Source: Chaunax sp. Z400 (lineage: Eukaryota; Chordata; Actinopteri; Lophiiformes; Chaunacidae). From it: a DNA stretch of 64,000 nucleotides. The DNA lies in NCBI GenBank assembly GCA_037577475.1, contig CM075183.1, forward strand, positions 21,509,281 through 21,573,280, read 5' to 3'. Of this stretch, positions 1 to 10,696 are shown in pieces. The notes under the pieces are model-generated. The model ran no database searches. It worked only from the letters and a program-made list of their open reading frames with translations, and was not told where the DNA came from. The stretch's first letter is position 1. Every line of letters starts with the position of its first letter. The translations under genes were made by a program, and so were the position numbers.

Positions 1-470
1 CAAAGTCCCCACCCTTCTCCAGACTGATCCAAGTCTCTGATTTTGCTTTTGTTTCTGTTGTTTACCCGGGGCAGAGGGTGACATGCCTTGTTGTTGTTGA
101 TGTCCACTTCAATCCCCTTGGACCGAAGGACGTCAGTTACTTGTTTCTCCACGGAGTTTAACTCCTGCTCGCTCGGTTCTCTTCCGTTCTCCTTGGTCAC
201 CGCTCATGTGTGACCAAGGTTTGATGTCAAGTGACAATAATGTTATTCATCCTGGTGTACTGCTCTAAGTCAGCCACTCGGTTCTAAGCAAGATAATTCT
301 TTTGTCCTCCTCAGCATTTGACAGCCACAGTACACAGGACTTTGACCTCCTCCATCCAGAATGTTTTTCTGCTGCAGTCTGACAGCAGAAACCTCCTCCG
401 TTAAAAAGTCAAGTGACCTCTTTATATCGTTGACATCCTTGGTGCTCGTATTCTTTTTCGGCTCCATGGT
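1..470 (-). mobile_element. Non-LTR retrotransposon (LINE) remnant: ORF1 and endonuclease start
   Basis: Read on the minus strand, 467 downward starts with a lysine-rich leader and a coiled-coil stretch (DVNDIKRSLDFLTEEVSAV). In another frame near 225-275 the typical ORF1 string RVADLEQYTRMN follows. Nearer position 1 come the ORF1-like string NNNKACHPLP and the beginning of an APE-type endonuclease (SETWISLEKGG). Frameshifts separate the pieces, so it is dead. The element continues off the left edge; its full remaining extent is visible in the second copy at 49674-51393. I did not assign a clade. Confidence 0.75.
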
Positions 471-499
471 GTTCTGTTTGCGCCGGCAAGTTGATGTAG

Positions 500-1880
500 C
501 CAGCTTTTAGCTGTTGAGGGCCCAACGAAGCATAAAGTATGAAGTTGATTCGGTAAGTTCCAATCCCATTTCTTATTTTCACTCCTACCCCTTGCCCCTT
601 AGCCTTGCTTTGAAACAGAGTTACAAGGGGTAGTGGTTGAAATAATCTTTTGTGAAATGGGACGACCCTACAAGACTCTGATACGTCATCAGTAGTCGTA
701 GACGGCGTTATAACAGATGCAACACGGGACAATGCCGGGACAATGCCATCTTCAGCTGTAGAGATTTCTCTTTGTGGCCTGTGTCTTATCCTGCCAGTGT
801 TCACTGATATTAGAGCAGCGGTAACGTGCAGCAACTTCACTGCTGCACTTAAGTTACCCAGTGAGTAAATCATTATCCAGATCACGTCATGATAAAAACG
901 GATTATGATTAATCTTACACACTCTTCTTTCTTCCCTTCCTTCATCTTCCTGTTCCAACAGAGACCATGCGCTTCATACATGCTCTGGAGTATTCTTCTC
1001 TGTAGGCTTGGGGTTCTGCTCCGGCATGCGTCGCAGGTGATCGCCGGTTCGATACCATTTTTATTTTAATTAAAAGACAACCTTTGACAGTTACAGTGCA
1101 GATGGAAGATGGTTTCTTTTATTTCGTGGTACTGTTCTTCCAATCTGTTATGAGGATGATGAAGCTGTAGCCCATACACAGCTTGGATATGCTGTTTCAG
1201 GTCACACTGATGAAGTTGATATAACGTCCAAAAATAGACGCATAAAAAACTTTTATACTTGCTCAAATGGGGACGTCCAGAGAACGTTACCGATGTCCCG
1301 AAATCACGTATTTTTGACATGATCTAGACAATGGTTTGCTCTCAAGATAAATTTTGCACGTCATATGCCATCAAAAGGAGGAAATATGTCAAGATGTGGC
1401 ACTGAAATGCACAAATCAGCCTTAAAATAACATTATAACTTTAGCTCTTTGGCCAGAGACAGCGGATACACACACACAACTAGAGATTTTTGATTTTTAG
1501 AGAGATTTTTAGAGAAGAAGAAAAACAAAACATTTGTGAGTTTTTTGTGTTGCCTCTGAAACATTTGCCATGATCTTCCCGATGATTCACAAGGCATTCT
1601 GGGAGATATCTCCTACCCCTCTGTTTGAAGTGTGCCACTGAAAACCCTCCGTTTGGAGGGCCATATTGCCCTAGCACTTTGCCCTTCCCATCTGTCGCAA
1701 CAAGAATCGGGACACCTTACCCCTACGCATGAACGCACAAAACGGAGGTTTAGGGCGAAGTGGTAGGGGTAAGGGGTGGATTGGGATTGGGCCTTAGTGT
1801 TTCTCAAGAAAGCTAAAACCAGCGACACTACAGGCCAAGCAAATGGCCCAGTCCGAAAGGGCGAGTTTAGAACAGGCACT
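500..1880. mobile_element. Possible DNA-transposon remnant with similar inverted ends
   Basis: Near 550-600 there is CCAATCCCATTTC followed by C-rich text (CCTACCCCTTGCCCCTTAG). Near 1755-1795 the reverse complement of a related string appears (GGTGGATTGGGATTGGGCC). Such CCAATCCCAAT plus CCCCTTACCCC ends are common in short fish DNA elements. The interior has open frames on the minus strand, the longest 190 residues (409-981), but I recognise no domain in them. Boundaries are approximate and the call is weak. Confidence 0.35.
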
Positions 1881-1884
1881 GTAC

Positions 1885-2190
1885 TAGTTATTAATAATAA
1901 TAATCATCACTGGAATGGCATTCTGTAGAGCACATACCTCCGACAAGGCCCAACAATCCTGCACATGAACTCCACATGTTACCTTGTCACCACACCCCTC
2001 CACAACGGTTTGTGGAAATTGCACCAGTAGTTTTTGTGTAACTAGGGAAAATGACAAAGAGCATCCTATTGAGCAGCATTTAAGAAAATGAAAAAATCTG
2101 GCATCCACCCCTTTATCTGGATCAGTTGAAATCAGTTGAGTAGTTTTTGTGTAATCCAGCCAACAAAGAGGACAGACAAACAAGGTAACA
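1885..2190. repeat. Dispersed teleost repeat
   Basis: The stretch contains the phrases GGAATGGCATTCTGTAGAGC, CATACCTCCGACAAGGC and AGTAGTTTTTGTGTAATCC, followed by a run of GACAGACAAACAAG. A diverged relative lies at 49000-49150 (TAGAGCATAAACCTCCACCA, TTTTAGTGTAATTGGGCAAA). Two diverged copies in one window show it is an interspersed family; it carries no open frame of note. Confidence 0.55.
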
Positions 2191-2199
2191 CTAAAGAAA

Positions 2200-3170
2200 A
2201 TAGAACATTCTAGGAGGTCACAATTTCAGGGTTTTAGACTACACAAGGGTTAAAAGTTCTGGACAAAATGGGGTGGCTTATGTAGTGAAGCAGTTAGTAG
2301 GTTTTCATTCAGCTGTTTTTCTGCACATTTTCAATTCAAGAATGAAAACCTGAGTGCCCAAAATTTGAATAAATGTGAAGAAAAAAGTTTTTACACCTGG
2401 CTGAAGTAAAAAAGTTAGCGTTTCAAAAGCAAAAAGCAATAAAGTGCAAGGAAACAGACTTTGCAAATAAATACGTAGATGATCCATGATATTAAATGAC
2501 ACCAAGATTAACATACAAAACATCACATTATGTTGGTCAGACAAATTAAAACATACAATAATATATTATAGAATTGTGAACAATCACACCATGTTTCTTG
2601 AAATATGACTTTAGGCTGCCCTCTAGTGACGATACTCTGATCTACAGCCTTGTTGTAATATAAAATATATTATGTAAGTATTCAATTTAAATTTTTGTCA
2701 ATGAGTAATTACAACAATATTATTATTTATTATTATTACTAACAATACCATAATAGCAACAACAACTTTAAAATAACATTAATAAACTGCTCTGCCCAGA
2801 CTTCAGTCTCTTACTGTCTTAAATCTTGTCTGTGAATATTTGGCCTTAATTTGTCCTGCTGCTGTGGCGCCACCTGGAGGTAAAATGTAATTAAATGTTT
2901 CAGGATGATCTAAACTTGATCCCAGTTGTTCAAAATGTTCAAGTATGATGCAGTTTAAGTCAAACAGGTCCTGACTAGAAGAGAAAGGAGCTCAGAAGCA
3001 GACGGACACTTCTGTTAACTGTTCTAACTGCGTTCTAAAGAGATCATTTTGGACAATTCATGATTTCACCTAAACTGGACAATAGAGAGCTGACAGTAAA
3101 TGAGGAAAGAGAGGAGGGGAATGATATGTCGTCAACTGGAAATGAAGTGTGTGTGTGGTGGGTTTAGGAG
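2200..3170. other. No gene recognised (AT-rich flank)
   Basis: AT-rich sequence with TTATTATTATT runs near 2715-2745 and short unrelated open frames. I looked here on the minus strand for the final exon that should follow the orphan ZP exon at 3177-3328 and did not find it. Confidence 0.6.
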
Positions 3171-3176
3171 GCGTAC

Positions 3177-3328
3177 CGGAACGCAGTTTGCGTCACAGTT
3201 CGACTTGACAGTGCAGGTAGACGTTATCAGACGATCCAAAGAACTGGAACATTTTGAAGGACAAGAGGTTGGATGTTCCCACTCCGTTTCCCGTCACTTC
3301 CACCATTGTTTCACCAGAGTTTGCACAA
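3177..3328 (-). pseudogene. Orphan ZP-domain exon, frameshifted
   Basis: On the minus strand this matches coding exon 16 of the ZP gene (for example 30886-31039): same acceptor context, then CANSGETMVEVTGNGVGTSN, MFQFFGSSDN and VYLHCQVEL, then the same GTAC donor. It is 152 bases instead of 154. A 2-base deletion after the VEL codons gives an immediate TGA in place of the conserved Cys. No neighbouring ZP exons are present on either side. It is the remnant of another gene copy in the opposite orientation to copy 1. The family role is the C-terminal half of the ZP polymerisation module; here it is broken. Confidence 0.85.
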
Positions 3329-3329
3329 C

Positions 3330-4650
3330 TGCTCACAAACAATAAAACACACCATGTTAGAGCACACATTGTTTTTACATTTATTAACAAATTACTGCTC
3401 CCACAGGTGGGAAGTAACAAAGTACAAATACTTAATTAGTGTGAGTTTTCAGGTATGTGTATTTTACTTGAGATTTTTTTATTTTTATTTTTACAGTTTT
3501 CTACTTTTACTCTCAACATTTTAACACAATCTGTACTTTTACTTTTGACTTTTTCAAAAAGGGGTCATTACTTTAGTAGATTTTTATTTTGCACCATTAC
3601 ATTTTTCCTGACATCAACAATGATTTCAAACTAAATGGAAGGGAACAGTTCAATAGCATCAGCCTGGTCATTGATCATGACTGTCCCCTTGTCCAAAATG
3701 AATGTATGTGTATATGTGAATTTGTGAAGGGAAGAGAGATAGAGAGAGAGACCGAAACGATAGAGGGATAGAGAGAGAGGGATCCCAGCGGCTAAGCACA
3801 AACAGTTTGGTGTTTGTGAAACACTGTCAGCTCACAGTAACACAAATGCTAGCTTTAACAATCATAAAGCAGCAACAGCAAGTCAGACAATAACACTAGG
3901 GGTGTCTTGTTGCTCTTTAGTGGGTTAGACTGCAGCTGATCCTCAGCGGGACAGCGTAGAAAGCAGCGTAGTTGGGTGACTTGGCAGTGCGGTGGAAAAC
4001 GTGGTAGTCCTTTGCGTCTTCACTTCTGCAGGAACATGATAGGAGCGCTTCGCAGTGACCGCCACTGGAAACGGAGCAGGAAACATCTTGGGAGAAAGAG
4101 AGGTGCTTCCTTTCCGTGCAGTGGTTACAGCTGGAGGCCAGGCTTGGAGGTCAGCTCCAGCTTATATATCCTTGATGATATAACAGGGCAGGAACAGGAA
4201 CCCCCTGTAGTTTCCAGTGGGTCCTCTCCAATGAAAACAGAGAGTTAGAGTGTGGAGAAATTTTGCAAGTGGAGCATGGCAACCAGGAAGGAGCCCTTTC
4301 TTTTGTTATAAAGTTTGGTACCTGTCTGTTGTCAGGCTTCCAAAGATACATGTAGGCCTCAGTCAGGCTTTTTGAGGCATGCAGGCCTGTCTTTGTTTCA
4401 GGCCCTGAACCATGTGGCCCAACAGCTGAGATCCCAGATGATCTGCAACGTATACGTCTGGGAGATTGGTTTGAAATTTGAGTGTCAGATGTACACTTTA
4501 AGGCTTGACAAACAGAAACATACACATTGACAGTTGTTCAGAAACAGTAGTAAGCTCGATAAGACATGGCAAAAAGGGAAAAAATACTTTAGGATTAGAA
4601 TAGACTTTAGGATGCTTATAGAAAGAATGATCATAGATTTGAAGAGTACT
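3330..4650. other. No gene recognised; GA-rich microsatellite
   Basis: The first part resembles the dispersed sequence that also follows gene copy 1 (strings such as AGTACAAATACTTAATTAGT). A GAGA-rich microsatellite lies at about 3732-3782. The stretch 3920-4200 has balanced base composition and open frames on both strands, but I recognise no domain and no splice structure. Confidence 0.5.
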
Positions 4651-4664
4651 GTCAGCTATGGATA

Positions 4665-5009
4665 ATGGATTATGCTAAGGGATGTTTTGGGAAAACAAGA
4701 CAGATGTTAATATATTGGAAGTTGACTAATTCTGATGTTGTATTGATAGGTAATCATGGCAGTCGCTCTGTGACAAGTAGAACCATTATAAAGAGATTGA
4801 TAAATGCAATGACCGCAGACGGGACGGCACGATTCAAGATGATGGAACAGGAAAATAAAGAACTACAAACCCAAGCGGAAAAGTTGAAGGAAGAGATGGC
4901 AGAAATAAAAAAAAAAGTTAACAAGATCATTGCTCTTCAAGGGAAAAGGTCCAAAAGAGCTAAGAGGAATGCACATTGGAAGGCATGCCAACATGGACAC
5001 TGTTCATGA
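4665..5009 (+). CDS. Unrecognised 114-residue coiled-coil ORF
   Basis: Open frame starting MDYAKGCFGK. Residues about 60-97 form a strong heptad-like, charged segment (MMEQENKELQTQAEKLKEEM) followed by a basic tail (GKRSKRAKRNAH). It lies just upstream of the LTR at 5.0-6.25 kb and ends close to where that LTR could begin. It could be the tail of a retroelement gene or a chance frame. It is preserved unchanged in the second copy (55588-55932), but since that copy is near-identical overall this says nothing about selection. I do not assign a function. Confidence 0.35.
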   Translation: MDYAKGCFGKTRQMLIYWKLTNSDVVLIGNHGSRSVTSRTIIKRLINAMTADGTARFKMMEQENKELQTQAEKLKEEMAEIKKKVNKIIALQGKRSKRAKRNAHWKACQHGHCS

Positions 5010-5592
5010 TGTGCTAAGTGTGTACTTTTCTTTTTTCATTTATGATTTGATGAATTTCATTTGGAATTGATATTTTTATTTATTTTATTTATTTTTACAA
5101 AGTTTCAACTACTTATTTTCCAAGTAACCTCAGTTAACCAAAGAGTTTCTTTTATTTGCTGTAACTTCTTCCAGTGAAGTGAAGTGTGGTTGTGTGCAGT
5201 AAATGCGGTTTAATAAATAATGAATGCAGAGTCATCCTCTCCTTGATATCGCTTTGTTTTATGTGTTTTACATGAAATTAAATAACCGAACATTTGATGT
5301 GCGTGCATAGTTATATATCAGCTCTTGTAGTGTACTGAGTGACATTAATGTTAAAATATGTGTTATTCTGTGTGGATCGTGTGAAAAATGATGTTCTCCA
5401 TGTTAAAGTTGTTTGGAATAACACGTCATTATTTTTTACTTTTCACATCTTGGAGAGAAGCAGATATAACAGTGTCAGAACATCAGCCAGAGTTATGTCT
5501 CTTCCTTTAACCAATAGAGTTGTAAAATTGAGCAACATTAATGTTACATTCTGTTTGGATCATGCGAACAATTATGTTTTCCATGTTACAAG

Positions 5593-6248
5593 TGTTAGGA
5601 ATAACACAAATAAATATAATAAGTATTTAAATAATATTTAATAAAAGATAACAGATGTCTTTTAGTTCTCACTTAACACATCTTGGAGAGAAGTGGAGAG
5701 AACAGAGACTATGATGCCCTTTCCCCTCCCTCACATCATGAAAAGAGGCAGAAAGTAGTGTCAGAATATCAGCCTGTCATATACTTCTCCCCCTCCCTTA
5801 TGGAGTTAGGATAGAAGGCCTTCGAAGGCAGGCAGCCTACTATAAGGATGAGGAGCTGAGCATAGCTTGGCTATCTGAAGGACACCTGGAGCAGGGCAAG
5901 TAAAGTTCAACCGCAACCAGCTTGCCCATGTAGCACATAAGCCCCAACAAATGGTTAACATGCACTTAATCTTTTCCAGTCTTGTGTATATGGGGATTTT
6001 TCAGGAACGGGAGGGTATGAGGAGTTAGAAACACATAAAATACAGATCCCTTTATGTTGAATTCAGCAGTCTCCTGGGGGTTCAGCTCGGTTTTATTGTT
6101 TGCCTTTTGATGGAGAGCACAATAAAATCTAACACTTCAGACTTCTGGAAGACTCAAGTATTTTTCTTTGAAGAATATTTGGTAAAGTGTTGGTCAGAAT
6201 TCCAGATCTTTTTTCCTGACCCGGGTCGGGACCTTTTTTGTTCCAACA
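5593..6248 (+). mobile_element. LTR of a retrovirus-like element (5' boundary uncertain)
   Basis: The right end is CA at 6247-6248, 5 bases before a perfect tRNA-Arg primer site. Within it are a TATA-like CTATAAG at about 5840 and a polyadenylation signal AATAAA at about 6120, in the order expected for U3-R-U5. The left end is not certain: TGTTAGGAATAA at 5593 resembles the inverse of the right end (TTGTTCCAACA). However, diverged tandem repeats at about 5340-5780 (CATTAATGTTA and TCTTGGAGAGAAG each twice) look like U3 enhancer repeats and could place the start as far left as 5010. Only this LTR and leader are recognisable; no gag, pol or env was identified. Confidence 0.6.
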
Positions 6249-6253
6249 TAAAT

Positions 6254-6271
6254 TGGCGAGCCAGCCAGGAG
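6254..6271 (+). promoter_or_regulatory. Retroelement primer binding site complementary to tRNA-Arg
   Basis: TGGCGAGCCAGCCAGGAG is, as I recall it, the reverse complement of the 3' end of vertebrate tRNA-Arg(ACG) including the CCA tail, matching over 18 bases. It follows the LTR end CA (6248) after 5 bases. A good splice donor, AAGGTAAGC, follows at about 6329-6337, as is usual in retroviral leaders. Confidence 0.75.
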
Positions 6272-6339
6272 AGACCCGAGACCCTGTGTGGACCCGTCTG
6301 CATCTCCAAACGTCGCTGGCCACTAGATAAAGGTAAGCA

Positions 6340-8100
6340 GAGCCATTTTAAAAATCTGCAAAATCCTGATTGTGTCTGAGTGCAGAAGTTCTGCCCAGGT
6401 TTAGGTATCAAACCATCTCTCCTCTAAAGAACCTAATTAATATTACAAAAACAGATCTGATGCGATGTGTACGCATGACCGACCATGGTGCGGAAGTGTA
6501 ACAAAAGTGTAGCAAAAATTGGTTGGGGATTGCATACATGTACAATGTGTTGGCTTATTGACTAATTTGGTAAGTTTTAAAGGGCTCAGAGAAGAAAAGA
6601 GTGAGTGTGAAAATAGTAACATGACAGGAGTGTGAGAATGTAATGGAACCAAGTTGTGTGTTTAGTACAAGATTAGAAAAATATATATAGCCGGCACAGC
6701 TCCTTCGGAGACCGCCCTCTTTCCTGTAGAATTTCAACTGTTTCTGACTGAAATCTTGTAGTGTGTGATGAAACACACTTTTTTTTTCTTATTTTCTTTT
6801 TTAAAATCTGTCTGCATGTATATTTATGGTTTGTGCCAAGATTGGTAGAAACCATTTCTTAAAGAAAATACATGCAGTTTGATCTTGCAGCAGATAAGGG
6901 TTTTTTTGTGGGGGTTTTCTGTGTGCTTGTGACCTACACCAGCCCTCTTTGAGAGACTAGCTTATTATGGTTTATTTAGAACTAATATATATTTCTCATC
7001 AAAGAGGGTGTGATACACCTTATGTGTGAAACACAGAGACAAGACAAGACAAACAAGAACGAAAGGACATGCAGTTAACATCGACGAACAGTGTAGTGGT
7101 TTGTGTTCCAGACACTCTCTGTCAGCCCAGAGCCTAAAGAGTGCCGAGAACCGAACACAGAGCGGCGATGTTGCCTCAACACTGGCTCAGCACCCACTGA
7201 AGATCGGGTCGTAGTAGATGCTGGTGTGTTGGGCCAGGATCATGCAGCAAGATCCCCACCGGTGTACAGGGCCCCAAAGGAACACCCCACCGCATATGCT
7301 CCGAATATACTCACCAAGTCCTCGATTGGGAACACAATCTTCAGAATCTCCCAAGGGAAAATTGAGGGGCAGGTGAGGCAGGGGAGAGCAACTCGGAGGG
7401 CAATGGCACTCTTCTGTGCCGCAACCTGCCCCAGAACAACACCCACCCCACACCCCAAAAATAAACAAATGAGTCCATTCTAGTGTATGGGTGTGAGCTA
7501 AACTAGTGACGTGCATTAAAAGAAACCAGACCTGGAGCGCCAAGTCACCCAGGGCCGGAGACCAGGGGGGTAAAGGGACAGCCAGGCCCCTCAACTCCCC
7601 CAAAGCTACCCACAGCAGGCCCGACACCCAGGAGTACCCTAGTCCGCAGCAGCCCCCGGGGGCACAGGACAGACCCCGGAGAGTCATCGAGCAACAGTGC
7701 GAACAGCCAGGAGGAAGTGAACCAATGGAGGAGACCAGGGAGGAATTGGTTAAAGATTTTTTTAACTACAACTTGACACTTGAGGAGATTAACATTCTCA
7801 CTTGGGATCATTGTGTGTCTTGTTTATGAGCTACGTTCTAAGTATTCTTTTGAAGTTTGTTCAACGTCAGCGACATAACATGTAGGAGCAGCTCCAGCAT
7901 GACTGGTTTTTGGTTTGGCATCAATCCACACAGCAGTGCCAAGGGACTGTGTCAAAGCCAATGGCACAAAGTGCTTTACAGCAAACACATGAAGACAAAA
8001 AATGTAATATTATGTATGAAAAAATAAACAAGCAGGGTTAAATTTTGATTTTAGATTTGAGCCAGATATGAGCACTCACTTTCAGTCTTTTCTTTTGACA
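6340..8100. other. Leader and unrecognised repeat-like DNA; no intact gene
   Basis: Downstream of the primer site no gag-like frame is visible. The segment 7180-7690 is GC-richer and open on both strands (up to 166 residues on the minus strand), with Pro/Gly/Cys-rich text but no known domain. A stretch at 7860-7950 (GCAGCTCCAGCATGACTGG and ATGCCAAACCAAAAACC in reverse) recurs inverted at about 47940-48000, which marks it as part of an interspersed family. Confidence 0.45.
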
Positions 8101-8102
8101 TC

Positions 8103-8860
8103 TGAATGTGTTGAAAGATGCTCTAAATACATAGTAATCCAATATCAAGTGGCTTCAAAGCAACAAAAATGATTGAACACCACATATATTCTTTAATAGT
8201 TCTTCTGTGTTCATCTCTTTTGCTGTGTTGCATCTCTGTGGTTTCCTACTGGTGGAGTGAAAAGGTGCACAAATAAAATTGTGTCCAAACAGGTATGGCC
8301 ATTTTTGACTCCACCCTCCACTCCTCCTAAATTCCTGTCATGAGCAGCATATAAATAGAGGGAGTGAGAGAGAGAGCAGCATCCTCCACACAGGGAGAAA
8401 GCAACAGACCAATCAGTCCACCAGCTGAAGACTCTTCAGACCTTCATCTTCATCATCCTCCTTCAATCTTCCAGAGGGTAAGACAACCTGCACGCTCCTC
8501 ACCTGTCTCTTCTTCTCAACACACCACTGATGTTCACATCTTTAAATACTCAGCAGAACCGCTCAGAAAAACAGGAAAAAGAAGAACACATCTCTGTTAT
8601 CCTGTTAAAATGGATGAAGAAAAACAAACAGGTTGTTTTGTACCACATTAATAACCAGTCACTGTGTTGTTGGAACTCATGCAGCTCAGCGAGATGCAGA
8701 CAACCAAGGAGAACGTCTGTATTAAGCTGCAACAAACAATTATCTTCATGATCCATTCATTTTCAAATCATCAGTTGATCATCAATCTATGAAAATGTAG
8801 TAAAATACAGGCAGATTGTTTAAGACGATGTCCTGCAGCCCAGTGTGATGTCTTCAAACA
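8103..8860 (+). repeat. Tandem copy of the ZP-gene promoter block (upstream, orphan)
   Basis: About 0.7 kb that repeats 10697-11373 in the same orientation, including TATA box, first exon and flanking intron. Small indels and one replaced stretch (about 8515-8690 against 11095-11215) distinguish them. No ZP coding exon follows it before the next promoter block, so this is what remains of an older tandem gene copy. Confidence 0.85.
8350..8477 (+). promoter_or_regulatory. Orphan TATA promoter with non-coding exon 1
   Basis: TATAAATA at 8350-8357 followed by a GA-rich start region and an exon ending CCAGAGG before GTAAGA at 8478. The same arrangement lies at 10928-11055 in front of gene copy 1. 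The splice donor is intact, so a transcript starting here could in principle splice to the copy 1 acceptor at 11889 as an alternative first exon. That use is inference. Confidence 0.7.
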
Positions 8861-8864
8861 TAAG

Positions 8865-9435
8865 ACAAACGCCGGTCTACAAGCCAATCAATCGTTAAAC
8901 ATATAGGGAGATGTAGCCCCCATAGATGATGACGACAGGATGTAGGTCTGTCATGAAGAATTCTTTAAGGTGCTTGCAAAATTGCAATGTGACACCAAGA
9001 CTAACCGGATCAAACGTACACAATGTAAGCAAGAACTTGGACCTTGGTTCGGACCTTGATTCAGATGTGAAAGCACCCTAAATCTCTTTTTTGACAGAGC
9101 CCTGGTCAAGATGGCACACTAGTTCAAGGTTCAAGAATTTAAACAGTAGAGCACATAAAAACAATTAGGGAAGAGTCAAGGAGAGTAAAACATGTTAAAA
9201 CAGATAAGAAGTAACAGATAAATAAGACAAATCCAGCTCAGGAATTGGATTTCCTGTCTTCAGTTACAGTTTCTTAACAAAGCTTTGAATTCTACCAGGA
9301 AGACCAAGTCATTACTTTGAGTGGGTGTATTATTGATTAGGTGCAAGAATTGTTAAGGATGGGGAATAAAAGAATATATTAATGCTTCAATAGCATATTA
9401 TGGCTTTTTCCCTGATGCAGTGGAAAGCGGGTCAA
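8865..9435. other. No feature recognised
   Basis: Mixed-composition sequence with only short open frames. No splice-consistent exon or known repeat signature was seen on either strand. Confidence 0.5.
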
Positions 9436-9439
9436 GATG

Positions 9440-9800
9440 AAACCTCAGAGTGGTCACATGTTCAGTTACCTCTGCCAAAGGCATCTGACGGCTGTCAAAC
9501 AACAATGTGATGATCACTTTACAGGCATTTATTTGGAGGCAGGGTTCACCCTGGACAAGTCACCAGTTCATCACAGGAAAGACAAACAACCATTCACACT
9601 CACACCTACGGTCAGTTTAGAGTCACTAGTTCACCTCTACTGCATGTGTTTGGTGGTGGGAGGAAGCTGGAGAACCTGGAGGGAACCCACACAGACACAG
9701 GGAGAACATGGAGACTCCACACAGAACCAGGTCCTTAGGTTGATTTGAGCCCAGGACCTCCTTGCTGTGAGGCAACAGTACTACCCACTGCACCACTCAC
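9440..9800 (+). repeat. Dispersed teleost repeat
   Basis: Contains the widely dispersed fish strings GGGTTCACCCTGGACAAGTC, AACAACCATTCACACTCACA, GGGAGGAAGCTGGAGAACC and ending GAGGCAACAGTACTACCCAC. The left portion (CCTCAGAGTGGTCACATG) recurs inverted at about 44640-44670. It is non-coding repeat DNA, probably derived from a LINE tail. Confidence 0.6.
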
Positions 9801-10690
9801 TGCCTTTATAGTAACATATATCAACAATAATAGGCTTTCCATTACGACTGTAACCTTCGTTTGTCCACCAGTACGATGGTGATGGAGTCGTCTTTCTGAG
9901 GATCTCTGTTCTTCTAACAATCCTCAGTCTGTATCTTTACATGATCAACACAGACATTATGGTTTCTTGTTTGTCCCTGTTTGCTCTCTCATCTGTTTCC
10001 TGCTACCACTCCCTTCACTTCATTCTTTGCCAGGCTTTAAATTCATCATGATGCTAATCCTACATTCATTACTAGTCTAAGAGCCTATCAATCTATTTCT
10101 TGTTGTGTTTCATTCCACTGGGTGTTTAAGCTCCAGTAGAGGCTAATCTGAGCCAAGAACATTCTCATCATTGTTTAACAGCTACAGGTCATAATGATCA
10201 GGTATTTGTACGTCACCATGTCACGCAATCACAGATAAGTAAAAATAATACTCAGTCTGATACTGGCCTCAATAAGCAGAAGGATTGTCGTCATTAGGTG
10301 ATGGATCTACATTAAGTAAAGTCGTTTGGTCTTTGTCATGATAGAATCCTATGTTTTAGCCACCAGTTAAATGTGTCCAGATCAAAGATGGCAGCAGACT
10401 CCAGGCCAATGCAATCCCTGTCCTCATGTTGCCTTACATAAAAATGTACCACAGTGACATCGACACATTTGGAACTTTTTGCTCTTGTGTGGTGTTTGTG
10501 TCAGTGGGATGTGTTTCAATCTTTACTAAAAGAAGAGTCATGTAATTCAATATCATTTCAACCTGAGACAATTGCACAATTTCATACAATTCAATACAAT
10601 TTCATTGAGAGCACAAACTCCATAAAAATCATAACTGAGCTTTGACATTAGGTGAAAACAAGTAAACATGATAAAATGGAAGAACGAGGT
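9800..10690. other. Upstream flank of gene copy 1, no gene
   Basis: Shared with the inverted arm (42180-42977) and the direct copy (60723-61613). Only short open frames on both strands, none with a known domain. It may hold distal regulatory DNA of the ZP gene, but I see no specific site. Confidence 0.5.
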
Positions 10691-10696
10691 TTGTTG

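Noticed and set aside
409..981. 190-residue open frame on the minus strand (also at 51332-51904)
   Set aside because: No recognisable domain, overlaps the LINE ORF1 remnant and a repeat-like region, and its reappearance only reflects the near-identical duplication.
7187..7687. 166-residue minus-strand frame rich in Gly, Cys and Pro (also at 58110-58610)
   Set aside because: Composition-driven frame in GC-rich DNA, open on both strands, without domain or splice structure.
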